Part shown: positions 45,377-53,525 of the stretch, one piece after another
Layout of the letters: every line of letters begins with the position of its first letter
How positions within the stretch are numbered: position 1 is the stretch's first letter
Source: Natrarchaeobaculum aegyptiacum
GTDB lineage: Archaea; Halobacteriota; Halobacteria; Halobacteriales; Natrialbaceae
Direction: 5' to 3'
NCBI RefSeq assembly: GCF_002156705.1
Contig: NZ_CP019893.1
Span: forward strand, 3,534,001-3,598,000
DNA: 64,000 nucleotides
Position numbers and translations under genes: made by a program
Notes under the pieces: generated by a model
Database searches by the model: none
Told to the model about the DNA's origin: nothing
The model's input: the letters and a program-made list of their open reading frames with translations, nothing else

Positions 45377-46449
45377 CGGTACTCCTCCTGAAATCGGCGT
45401 TTCAGCCGGTCGTTGAGCAGGTTCATCGCGAGCGTCATCAGGAACAGCAACAGGCCGACCGCGAACAGGCTCTGGTACTCGACGGTCCCGACGGCGGACG
45501 TGCCGCGGGCCATCGAAACGAGATAGGCGGTCATCGTCATGATCTCGTCGAACGGATTCGCCGTCAGGGTCGCGTTGAAACCCGCGGCGAGCGTGACGGC
45601 CATCGTCTCACCGATCGCTCGCGACAGTGCGAGAATGTACGAGGCGAAGATCCCCGACACCGCCGCGGGAAGGACGATCCGGATCGATACCTGATACTTC
45701 GTCGCCCCGAGGGCGTACGCCCCGTTTCGGAGCTCGTCCGGGACCGCCTGCATCGCGTCTTCGCTTATCGAGGAGACCATCGGAATCGTCATGGTGCCGA
45801 CGACGATGATCCCCGCGAGCATGCTGTACCGGCCGACGCCGACGCCCATCATCCACGTCGCAACCGGCTCGAGCAGTCCTGGCGCGAGGTGACTCACCGA
45901 GTCGAGTCCCCGGCCGACCGGATTGACGAGGTAGGTTGCGATGCCGTCGACGAGGACGGGTGTGACGAACGAGACGGCGAAGTAGCCGTAGACGATCGTC
46001 GGGATACCCGCGAGTACCTCGAGGATCGGCTTGAGTCTGTTTCGGGTTCCGGTCGAGGCGTACTCAGAGAGATACAGTGCCGTCGCGGTTCCGATCGGAA
46101 TCGAGACAAGCCCGGCACCGATCGTAATCGCGAGCGTGCCCCAGACGATCGGTAAGACCCCGTGTGCCGGCGTCGAGTGGTCGGGTGCCCATCGAGTCCC
46201 GGTGAAGAACTCGACGAATCCGACCGTTCGTTCGACGGCCTCGCCAGCGAGGAGCACCTCACTGATCCGGGCACCGAAGAAGTAACTCGCTGCGTTGTCG
46301 AACAGGACCAGAAAGATGGCGACCGTCGTCACGACGGTGACCGCCGCACAGGCGAAGAACAGGCGTCGGATCCGCCGGTTCGTCTCGTGGGCAGCCTCGA
46401 GGCTGTCGTCGCCCGAGATTTCCGATCCAGATTGAGTTTCTGTGCTCAT
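45373..46449 (-). CDS. pstC: Phosphate ABC transporter permease PstC
   Basis: A 358-residue permease with about six helices and a periplasmic insert. It shows GIPTIVYGYFAVSFVTP and DELRNGAYALGATKYQVSIRIVLPAAVSG. It begins 33 bases after pstS. The first 30 residues are cytoplasmic and acidic. Confidence 0.95.
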   Translation of the reverse strand: MSTETQSGSEISGDDSLEAAHETNRRIRRLFFACAAVTVVTTVAIFLVLFDNAASYFFGARISEVLLAGEAVERTVGFVEFFTGTRWAPDHSTPAHGVLPIVWGTLAITIGAGLVSIPIGTATALYLSEYASTGTRNRLKPILEVLAGIPTIVYGYFAVSFVTPVLVDGIATYLVNPVGRGLDSVSHLAPGLLEPVATWMMGVGVGRYSMLAGIIVVGTMTIPMVSSISEDAMQAVPDELRNGAYALGATKYQVSIRIVLPAAVSGIFASYILALSRAIGETMAVTLAAGFNATLTANPFDEIMTMTAYLVSMARGTSAVGTVEYQSLFAVGLLLFLMTLAMNLLNDRLKRRFQEEYR

Positions 46450-46482
46450 GAGTGCAGTGAAAGAAGGGACTCGTCGTTCGGT

Positions 46483-47511
46483 TCAGGGGTCCTGTCGCTC
46501 GACCGTGATCTCGTCTGGATCCTCGCCGATTTCTTCGAGCACGCTGTCGAGCTGGTCGTGGTTGTCGACGATGTCCTGGTCGGTCGCCCGGTAGAAGCCA
46601 ACCTCCGTGGCGAACTCGTGCTGATTGTTGATGTAAAAGCGGGCGAACGAGGCGATGAGGTCTGGCCGTTCGGCGAGTTCGGCGTGGTTGAAGTAGAAGA
46701 ACAGCGGCCGGGCGAGCGGCGAGTACTCTCCGCCTTCGATGTACTGCTCTTCCGGCGGATAGAACTCGCCATCCAGCTCGCTCTCTACCTCGACGGTTTT
46801 GAGGGTGCCGCCCTGTTCCTGGAGACTCCGAAGGTGGCCGACGCCACCCCAGCCGAGGGCGTACTCGTTGTCGGCGACCGCGTCCCAGATCTCGTCGGTC
46901 TGGCTCGTCGCCGAGTAGTCGTCGCGGATGTTCCCCATCTCGCCGTTGATGTTCTCGGTGAAGTAATCGAACGTCCCCGAGGCGGAGTCTCGCGCGTGCA
47001 GTGCGATGTCTTCGTCCGGCCACTCGTCGCGAACGTCGCTCCACTGCTGGACGTTGGACTCGAATTCCCAGATCTGGTTCAGTTCGTCGAGCGTAATTTG
47101 CTCACACCAGTCGTTGTCCTCGTTGACGCCGACGGCGAGCGTGTCCTGGCCCACGGTGTAGTGGGTGTATTCGATGTCGTTCTCGCCACAGAGATCGACT
47201 TCTTCGTCAGTGATTTCGCGGCTTGCGCTCTGGAACGCCGAGTTCGCGCGGCAGAATTCCTGGAATCCAGCTCCGGTCCCCTCCGGTTCGACGTTGACGC
47301 CGACGCCGGAGAACTCCGCCTCGAAGTCCTCGGCGGCGACCTGCGTGATCGGTGCGACCGTGTTCGACCCGGACGCCTGGATCGTTCCCGAAAGTCCGTC
47401 CTCGTCGCCGCCGGTGCAACCGGCCAGCGCCAGTGCGCCGATACTCCCGATCGTCGCGATCGCCGATCGTCGACTCAATCCGCTTCCCCGCGAGTTCTGG
47501 CTTGGTGCCAT
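46483..47511 (-). CDS. pstS: Phosphate-binding lipoprotein PstS
   Basis: Extracellular phosphate-binding protein, 342 aa. A Tat signal (RR at 14-15) ends in lipobox LAGC, Cys32. The phosphate site is visible in ASGSNTVAPIT and in LHARDSASGTFDYFTENI. It begins the pstSCAB-phoU-phoU2-arsC series. ATG 47511 is preceded by a minus-strand TATA box at leaderless distance. Confidence 0.95.
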   Translation of the reverse strand: MAPSQNSRGSGLSRRSAIATIGSIGALALAGCTGGDEDGLSGTIQASGSNTVAPITQVAAEDFEAEFSGVGVNVEPEGTGAGFQEFCRANSAFQSASREITDEEVDLCGENDIEYTHYTVGQDTLAVGVNEDNDWCEQITLDELNQIWEFESNVQQWSDVRDEWPDEDIALHARDSASGTFDYFTENINGEMGNIRDDYSATSQTDEIWDAVADNEYALGWGGVGHLRSLQEQGGTLKTVEVESELDGEFYPPEEQYIEGGEYSPLARPLFFYFNHAELAERPDLIASFARFYINNQHEFATEVGFYRATDQDIVDNHDQLDSVLEEIGEDPDEITVERQDP

Positions 47512-47531
47512 CGACCGATGCTTCCGAGGAT

Positions 47532-47584
47532 GGATATAAAAGGCGTGCTAATATCTATATATCCGAATACGGGATTATATATCC
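47532..47584 (-). promoter_or_regulatory. pstS promoter: TATA box and two GGATATATA repeats
   Basis: On the minus strand TTTTATATCC (47541-47532) is about 26 bases before ATG 47511. Upstream lie two GGATATATA direct repeats at 47556-47564 and 47576-47584, exactly 20 bp apart, two helical turns. They are candidate sites for a phosphate-starvation regulator. Confidence 0.55.
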
Positions 47585-47711
47585 TTCTCGGGAGTCATCC
47601 CGACCGGTACGAACACCTCTATAGCCGAATGTAGAACTAGAGTGTGCCAGTGTCACGTTTGAAATCGCGTCAGTATCTCGAGTAGAACCGAGGGTATCCA
47701 CACGTTCTATC

Positions 47712-48065
47712 TCACGATCCCTCAACAGCGTTCGAGAAGTGACCGAGAATCAGTCCGGCCACCGCGTCGAAACACCCGAAAACGATCGCAAACGCAGCTA
47801 GCGGGATTGGATCCACTCCCAACCCAATACCAGGAATTGCTTCGAGCAGTCCGATCGCGCCAACGGCGATGACACCAATCGAGCCCTGAAAGGCATCAGT
47901 TCTGTCACCGATCACCATCCAGATACCACCACAGACAATTACGAGTGCTGCGGCGAGCCAGAACGAGACGATCGTGGCAGCCCCACCAAGAAGAGAGCCA
48001 CCGACGACGACCCCCACACCCGACGCTCGGAGCCGCATCGACCCGGTCGAAGACTCGTCGACCAT
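47712..48065 (-). CDS. Small membrane protein of unknown function
   Basis: A 117-residue protein with about four hydrophobic segments: VGGSLLGGAATIVSFWLAAA, VIVCGGIWMVI, VIAVGAIGLLEAIPGIG and AAFAIVFGCFDAVAG. No signature allows a name. ATG 48065 is the first good start after the conserved-looking region; a longer frame reaches 48212. It lies between the pst operon and the disrupted phoU gene. Confidence 0.6.
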   Translation of the reverse strand: MVDESSTGSMRLRASGVGVVVGGSLLGGAATIVSFWLAAALVIVCGGIWMVIGDRTDAFQGSIGVIAVGAIGLLEAIPGIGLGVDPIPLAAFAIVFGCFDAVAGLILGHFSNAVEGS

Positions 48066-48275
48066 ACGGCAGTATCTGACCGGGCGGGCAAAACGGTTCC
48101 CCTTCGAGAGAAAGTATATAGACATACATTGGGCATGGTAGACACTTATACTTCTGCATAGTTTCCCGTTCCGATATATGCGGCTATCCCCCATAACTGA
48201 GGCCTCTAACACCAGATATAGACGATCTCTATAGACAAGGGTAGATTTATGGTTCCGCTATCGGCAACTCGTAAC

Positions 48276-48712
48276 ATGGAGACGCGGAAAGTCCAGGTGA
48301 CTGGCGGCTCGACGTACACTGTTTCGCTTCCGAAAACGTGGGCGACCGAAAACGACGTCACCAGCGGCGATACGGTCGAACTCTACGCCGACGACGAAAC
48401 ACTACTGGTGACGCCCCAAAGCGATGCTAACCATCAGGAAGGGACGTTGGAAGTTACGACTCTGGAGGGCACGGAACTCGTCCGGGCGGTCTTCACAATG
48501 TACGTAAGCGGGTTCGACGTGATCCGACTCGAGGCGAGCCGCATCACGACCGACCAGCGACGAGCGGTCCGCAGTGCTGTACAGGGTCTTGTCGGCGTCG
48601 AAGTCGTCGAGGAGGGAACTGACCACGTGGTGGTGCAAGACCTGCTCGACTCCTCGGAACTCTCGATCGTCAACGCTGTTACACGCATGCGACTTATCGC
48701 GACGTCTATGCT
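48276..48712 (+). pseudogene. AbrB-PhoU regulator, 5' part, cut by ISH3
   Basis: Begins METRKVQVTGGSTYTVSLPK, an AbrB/SpoVT-like domain as in PhoU2, and runs to residue 146 where it enters an ISH3 element just after codons for TSML. The reading then continues 14 codons into the insertion sequence and stops at 48755. The truncated product keeps the DNA-binding domain only. Joined to the 3' part without the insertion and one target copy, the frame is restored to a 331-residue protein. Confidence 0.9.
48708..48712 (+). repeat. ISH3 target-site duplication, left copy (ATGCT)
   Basis: ATGCT just before the left end of ISH3; the right copy is at 50103-50107. The 5-base length fits ISH3 elements. 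Confidence 0.85.
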
Positions 48713-50102
48713 CAGTACTTCACAAAGCTGGTTAGTTGAGACGTCTGCTTGCTGAAGTTGTGCCTAAGAACCCACAGCAAGCAGACGGTTCAATCCACGA
48801 GGACCAGCTCCTTAACTTCCTCGTCAACACGATTGACGAGGAAGTTTCTCTCGGTCTGAGCGATAATGCTCAAATCGATGCTGAAGACATCTATGAGGTC
48901 CTCGTCGGCGCGTGCGCCGACGGGACCTCGGTCTCGACACTCTGCGAGGACAGTGAAGACTCTCCTCACCAAAACACCGTTCTGTACCATCTCCGCGAGA
49001 AATTCGACCTCGAATCGGTTGAACAAGTTGGGAACACGCTTCTCCAGAAGGACGTACTCACTGTGCTTCCTGAGCAGGTGGAGGTCTGCGCAGACCTCCA
49101 CCTGCGGCCCTACTACGGTGACGAAGACGACACAGACGGCCTCTATCATTCGGAAGCGAAACGTGGAACTACCGCATTCCACGCCTATGCTACACTCTAC
49201 GCGCGTGTACAGAACAAGCGCTATACGCTGGCGGTGCGCCGTCTCACCGACGGCGACACCGCCAGCAGCGTCCTCGCCGAGTTTCTCGGTATTCTCGACG
49301 GCCTTGACCTCAGCGTCAAGGCCGTCTATCTTGACCGTGAATTCTACGATAGCAAGTGTCTCACGCTGCTTCAGGCGCACAACCACGCCTATGTGATGCC
49401 GATCATCCGCTGGGGACAGACGATCAAGCAGGAACTCTCGGAAGGTTGGAGCCGCGTCATCCAGCACGATCTGACGGCGAAACTCGACGGTCACAGCTGG
49501 ACCGTCGAGTTTCCCGTCTACATCGACTGCACCTACCAAAACGGGCGATACGACGAACACGGGGTGGCGCGTCACGGCTACGCCGCTGACGCGCCTTTCA
49601 TCAACTCACCACGAGACGCTCGATACCATTACGCGAAACGCTTCGGTATCGAGGCGACGTACCGGCTCTCCGAGCAAAGTATTGCAACAACGACGACACA
49701 AAACCCGGTAGTACGGCTGCTGTACGTTGTGGTGAGCTTGCTGTTACAGAACGTCTGGCGGTACTTGCACTGGGAGTACGTGGCGACGCCCCGCCGTGGC
49801 GGGCGTCGCCTCTGGTCCTGGTCGTTCAAGGAGTTCATCAAGATGCTGTGCCGGGCAACATGGACGGCCCTCGCGGTGCGTCGGGCCGTCCCTGCAAATC
49901 GGCCACCGGACGATCGGTTCCACCGCTAAGGCCCGACCAAGTCAGCCTTCCTGCGAGTGGCAACGCCGTCGCGTCGGCGGCTGACCGCCGCCGACAGCGA
50001 CGACTCTGCTCGATCTTCGGTCAGAACTCCCGTCAATCACTACCGATCAGGATGAAACTGCGGCTTCAGTCCAAGCTGGCAGGGACGCTTTGTGAGGTAC
50101 TG
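48713..50102 (+). mobile_element. ISH3 insertion sequence (copy 2), 1390 bp
   Basis: Ends CAGTACTTCACAAAGC (left, from 48713) and GCTTTGTGAGGTACTG (right, to 50102) are inverted repeats with one difference. Target duplications ATGCT flank it. It has one complete transposase gene on the plus strand. It interrupts the PhoU-type gene in codon TCT-ATG-CTC and looks recent, since the ends and target copies are still intact. Confidence 0.95.
48760..49929 (+). CDS. ISH3 family transposase
   Basis: A 389-residue DDE transposase, strongly recognisable as ISH3: HEDQLLNFLVNTIDEEVSL, CADLHLRPYYGDEDDTDGLY with the first catalytic Asp, KAVYLDREFYDSKCL with the second, YAKRFGIEATYRL with the Glu, and the ending RAVPANRPPDDRFHR. 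GTG 48760 (start VPKNPQQADG) gives the usual N-terminus; the frame also has a TTG at 48736. It is full length and without damage, so probably active. Confidence 0.96.
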   Translation: MPKNPQQADGSIHEDQLLNFLVNTIDEEVSLGLSDNAQIDAEDIYEVLVGACADGTSVSTLCEDSEDSPHQNTVLYHLREKFDLESVEQVGNTLLQKDVLTVLPEQVEVCADLHLRPYYGDEDDTDGLYHSEAKRGTTAFHAYATLYARVQNKRYTLAVRRLTDGDTASSVLAEFLGILDGLDLSVKAVYLDREFYDSKCLTLLQAHNHAYVMPIIRWGQTIKQELSEGWSRVIQHDLTAKLDGHSWTVEFPVYIDCTYQNGRYDEHGVARHGYAADAPFINSPRDARYHYAKRFGIEATYRLSEQSIATTTTQNPVVRLLYVVVSLLLQNVWRYLHWEYVATPRRGGRRLWSWSFKEFIKMLCRATWTALAVRRAVPANRPPDDRFHR

Positions 50103-50107
50103 ATGCT
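50103..50107 (+). repeat. ISH3 target-site duplication, right copy (ATGCT)
   Basis: The second copy of the ATGCT duplicated on insertion; the gene continues in frame from here. Confidence 0.85.
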
Positions 50108-50666
50108 CGAGGATTCGGTGATCGCACTCGTCGAGAACGACGACGACGTTGCCCACGACGTGATCGAACGGGACGACGACGTCGACCGGCTTTTTCTTGT
50201 CGTCTCGCGAATCTTCCGCGCGACGCTCCGTTCGCCACGAGCAGCCGAGGAGCTTGGTGTTTCACGGGAGGACTGTTTCGACTACCACTCATGTGCTCGT
50301 CAACTCGAACGAATCGGCGACCACGCCGTCAAGATCAGCAAACTGGCGCTCAAGCTAGACGACATTCCGGCGGACGTCGCCGCCGCTCTTCAGAATCTGC
50401 ACCGGGATGTCGCGACTATCGTTGACCAGTCTATGGATGGACTGTTCGCCGAAGAGAACGACGAGGCGACCGAACTCAGCCACACCGCACTCGAGTCAGT
50501 TCTGGATATCGACGAACACACGCGGCATATCGACGACATGTTACGTGATCTCGACCCCGTTCAAGCGCAGTCACTGGGCCTCATTTTGGACTCGCTGTCG
50601 CGAAGTGCCGACTACGGAGGGAATATTGCAGAAACAGCTCTGCAAAAGGCCGCACCAACCCCCTGA
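50108..50666 (+). pseudogene. AbrB-PhoU regulator, 3' part, cut by ISH3
   Basis: Carries the PhoU helices: EDSVIALVENDDDVAHDVIERDDDVDRLFLVV, then RQLERIGDHAVKISKLAL. It lines up with residues after LLTEMYSDAI in the intact paralogue (start 42914). A frame from inside the insertion sequence (49848) is open into it and could give a headless protein from an IS promoter, but no start is convincing. The end is intact. Confidence 0.9.
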
Positions 50667-50893
50667 CGCTCAAGTTACAGCCCGCTGTCAAAAGTCGGAC
50701 TCTCAGTGGTTGTGCTCTCCAAAACTGGTTGCGGCGAGCGCCTACCGATATGCGTCAAATCCGTCGCTAACCGATCGATCAATTTCGATCGATAGCGTTC
50801 CCGACGACAGAGCGTGAGCGCGAGCGTCGACGGATAGTCGTCATGCGCCTTCCATTTTTCGTGCTCGCGACGTTCGCCGGGTTCGTTCCGTGA

Positions 50894-51500
50894 ATTCGGG
50901 ACGGCGAAACGCTCGGTATCGTCGGGCCCTCCGGGTGCGGCAAGACGACCACGCTACGGACGATCGCCGGATTCGAAACGCCGACTGACGGCCGAGTCAC
51001 CTTCGACGGAACCGATGTTACACACGTCCCACCCGAGAAGCGAAATGTCGGGTCGGGACGCCGGATCGCATCTACAGGCAGAGCAGGCCGAGTGCCTCGG
51101 GGCTTGACCCCGAGGCGGTTCACCGACGGCCAGCTAACGAGTTCGTGCCACGTTCGTCGGAACGTCGAACCTGTTGACCGGTGTCGCTCGAGACGATCGA
51201 ATCGATCTCGGATTCACCGAACTCGTGGGCGATACGCGGGCGACTGGCGAGGTCACGGTTGCCGCTCGGCCCGAAGATTTCTCGCTCGGCGGGGCAGTTG
51301 ATGCAACTGTCCTCGAGACGACGTGCCTCGGCCACCGAACGGATCTCCAAGTGGAACTCGCCGATGGGAACGTGATCACGATTCAGGTAGACGGCGATGC
51401 CGAGTACCGGACTGGTGACGAGATCGGTGTCGAGATCGATCCTGAGAAGGTGCAGGTTTTCCCAACAGAATTTCGTGAGGGGATCAATGCTGTCGCGTAG
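50894..51500 (+). pseudogene. ABC transporter ATP-binding protein (CysA/PotA-like), decayed
   Basis: An N-terminal piece in frame reads [18 protein letters not shown] and on to [11 protein letters not shown] (Walker A region) and then ends in unrelated DNA. From about 51174 a second piece reads the C-terminal TOBE region: [14 protein letters not shown] and VQVFPTEF. The beginning of the gene, the ABC signature and Walker B are missing; about 120 bases of foreign sequence with a strong hairpin take their place. It cannot be functional. It follows the disrupted phoU, so both may once have belonged to one phosphate-related locus. Confidence 0.85.
51094..51116 (+). repeat. 9-bp-stem hairpin at deletion junction
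   Basis: GCCTCGGGG-CTTGA-CCCCGAGGC, in the middle of the replaced part of the ABC ATPase pseudogene. It resembles right-end palindromes of haloarchaeal IS200/IS605-type or palindrome-associated (PATE) elements. Confidence 0.5.
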
Positions 51501-51569
51501 CCAAACTATCGGGATTAACTGACAGCCGAAGAATCCCGTATTCGTCTTCGGATCGGACGTATTCGAGTG

Positions 51570-51836
51570 CTAAACGCGTTGCCGTGAGGGATTTTGCTGT
51601 CGCCGGTGCTCGAGCATCAGGTAATCGTCGACGCTCTCGACCAGGCTCACCGGAATCCGGAGCAGGCCGTCGTCGGTCTGTTCGAACCCGAACGTCGAAT
51701 CGTTCGAGGGGGTCACCAGAATCGACTCGAGTTCGCCGGTCGTGACGTTTCCGGTGACGTTGCGGACGGTGCCGACGTCTTTGCCGTCGGATCGCATGAC
51801 GGGCTTGTTCGAGAGGGTAGACGCGAGGACTGTCAT
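51570..51836 (-). CDS. PRC-barrel domain protein
   Basis: An 88-residue PRC-barrel protein. It starts MTVLASTLSNKPVMRSDG and continues VGTVRNVTGNVTTGELESILV, then LRIPVSLVESVDDYLML, the typical six-stranded barrel pattern. In archaea such proteins are small RNA- or ribosome-associated (RimM-like) or of unknown function. ATG 51836 is the conserved start, although the frame is open to 51938. It is upstream of and codirectional with nothing close; the fused ATP-grasp gene lies 135 bases upstream on the same strand. Confidence 0.85.
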   Translation of the reverse strand: MTVLASTLSNKPVMRSDGKDVGTVRNVTGNVTTGELESILVTPSNDSTFGFEQTDDGLLRIPVSLVESVDDYLMLEHRRQQNPSRQRV

Positions 51837-51971
51837 CCGGAGCAGTTTTCCACAATCGTGCACATAAAAATTGTTTAATTTCAGCAACACGATCCAGTAT
51901 CGTACTGCGTCCGGTCGGGGCCCGGTATCGACCGCCACTCGAGCTGGTCCAAACCGCAGATCTGCGTCGGA

Positions 51972-53315
51972 CTACTCTTCTTCTTCGGGCGAGTCGAGTT
52001 CGTCCCCGTCGACGCGGCGACTGACGTCGACCTGATAGTGCTCGAGGATGTCCCGGCCGAGGAGGACGGCGTAGTCCATGTGACTGCGGTCTTCGACGCT
52101 GGCGGTGACGGTGTGCTGGTTGCCGCCGACGCCGACGACGACGTCGACCACGGGGCGGCTTCGGGTGGTCTTGCTGCTGCCGGATTTCACGCGTGTGATC
52201 GACTTGATCGGCCCGGCACCGATTTCGGCGGCCAGCGAGGTGTCGATACTGGTCCGGGTCGCACCCGTGTCGGACTTCGCGTGGACGGTCGCCGATCCGC
52301 TGGTGCCCGAGAGGACGACTTCCTCGATGTAGCCGATGACGGCGCGCTCTTCGGAGACCGGGGTGGGCTGGCTCGGCTGGGCGCTCGGGCGGCTGTCGTC
52401 GAGCACGGTCGCCAGTTCACGAACCCGCCCCTGGTCGACGCTACCGCCAGCGCGTTCGATGGCCAGCGCCGCGATGTAGGGTGCCGGGCTGACGTGGGTC
52501 GCCTCGTAGAGACCCTTGAATCCCGCCGTGGGGTTGACCTCGAGGACGAACCAGCCGTCGTCGCCCTCAACGAGGTCGACGCCAGCGTAGTCCAGCCCGA
52601 CGGCACCGGCGGCCATCCGGGCCATCTCCCGGGCTTCCGGCGGGAGGTCGTCTGTCGCGTCTTCGACGGACCCACCGAGGGCGACGTTGGTTCGCCAGTC
52701 GTTGTCGGGTGCGTAGCGGTACATCGCGGCGACGATGTCGTCGCCGACGACGTAGACCCGGACGTCCCGGTGGCGCTCGCCGTCGCGGTCGACGAGTTCC
52801 TGCAGGAAGGCGTAGCGGTTGCCCACCTTGGCGTTGATCGGGTCGTCGGGGCCGACCTTCCAGGTGCCGCCGCCGTGGGTGCCGATCGCGGTCTTGTAGA
52901 CGGCCTCGTCGTCGTAGCGCGTCCGGGCCGCCGCGAGGGTATCGCTGTCGAGTGCGAGCGTGACGTCCGGCGTCCGCACGTCGTTCGCGGCGAGCGTCGT
53001 CGCCGTCGCGAGCTTGTGGATCGCTGTCAGGACCGACGCCGGCGTGTTGAGCGTCGGCACCAGCTGGGCGAACGTGTTCGCGAGCCCGAGCTCCTCGGCA
53101 GGGTGTTCAGTGTTCGAGAGCAGCATCCGATTGGCGATCACGTCGACCTCCGGCTCCAGGACGACGGTCCCGTCGGTGACGCTGATCGCCGTGTTTTCGG
53201 TTCGAAGCCATTCGGAGTCGTGCCCCAGCGCCTCGACGGCGTTCAGGATCGCTTTGGTTTCCTTGCTCGTATGAAGACTCAGTACCCCAACAGTGACGGG
53301 ATCGGCGTCGGTCAT
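51972..53315 (-). CDS. RimK-family ATP-grasp ligase fused to RimB/Zn-protease-like pepsin-fold domain
   Basis: A 447-residue fusion. The N-terminal ~300 residues are a RimK/LysX ATP-grasp ligase: VYKTAIGTHGGGTWKVG, LQELVDRDGERHRDVRVYVVG and WFVLEVNPTAGFKGL. RimK adds glutamate to proteins such as S6. The last ~110 residues are a retropepsin-like domain of the RimB/ATP-dependent zinc protease family: KSDTGATRTSID and MDYAVLLGRDIL. In bacteria these are separate proteins. Cell location is cytoplasmic and the substrate is unknown. Confidence 0.85.
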   Translation of the reverse strand: MTDADPVTVGVLSLHTSKETKAILNAVEALGHDSEWLRTENTAISVTDGTVVLEPEVDVIANRMLLSNTEHPAEELGLANTFAQLVPTLNTPASVLTAIHKLATATTLAANDVRTPDVTLALDSDTLAAARTRYDDEAVYKTAIGTHGGGTWKVGPDDPINAKVGNRYAFLQELVDRDGERHRDVRVYVVGDDIVAAMYRYAPDNDWRTNVALGGSVEDATDDLPPEAREMARMAAGAVGLDYAGVDLVEGDDGWFVLEVNPTAGFKGLYEATHVSPAPYIAALAIERAGGSVDQGRVRELATVLDDSRPSAQPSQPTPVSEERAVIGYIEEVVLSGTSGSATVHAKSDTGATRTSIDTSLAAEIGAGPIKSITRVKSGSSKTTRSRPVVDVVVGVGGNQHTVTASVEDRSHMDYAVLLGRDILEHYQVDVSRRVDGDELDSPEEEE

Positions 53316-53525
53316 ACACCTACAACGCCAGGCCGCCGGATAGTATTTCGCGTTCCCAACCTGTTCCACACGTGTCGACAGGACACACGCTCATCACCAC
53401 CTTAATATCATATTTCGAAGCATTTCGTTCGGGGAGCGCGTCAACCGACGGGTTCAGCCGATCACTGGACGTGCAGTGTCATCCGTTGTTCACACGCCTC
53501 CGATGGACGGATCGGCCCCTCGCTC

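Noticed and set aside
46162-47634. 490-codon plus-strand frame opposite pstC and pstS
   Set aside because: Antisense shadow of well-recognised pst genes.
51570-51938. Longer PRC-barrel reading from 51938
   Set aside because: The additional N-terminal residues look like translated promoter DNA; the conserved part begins at ATG 51836.
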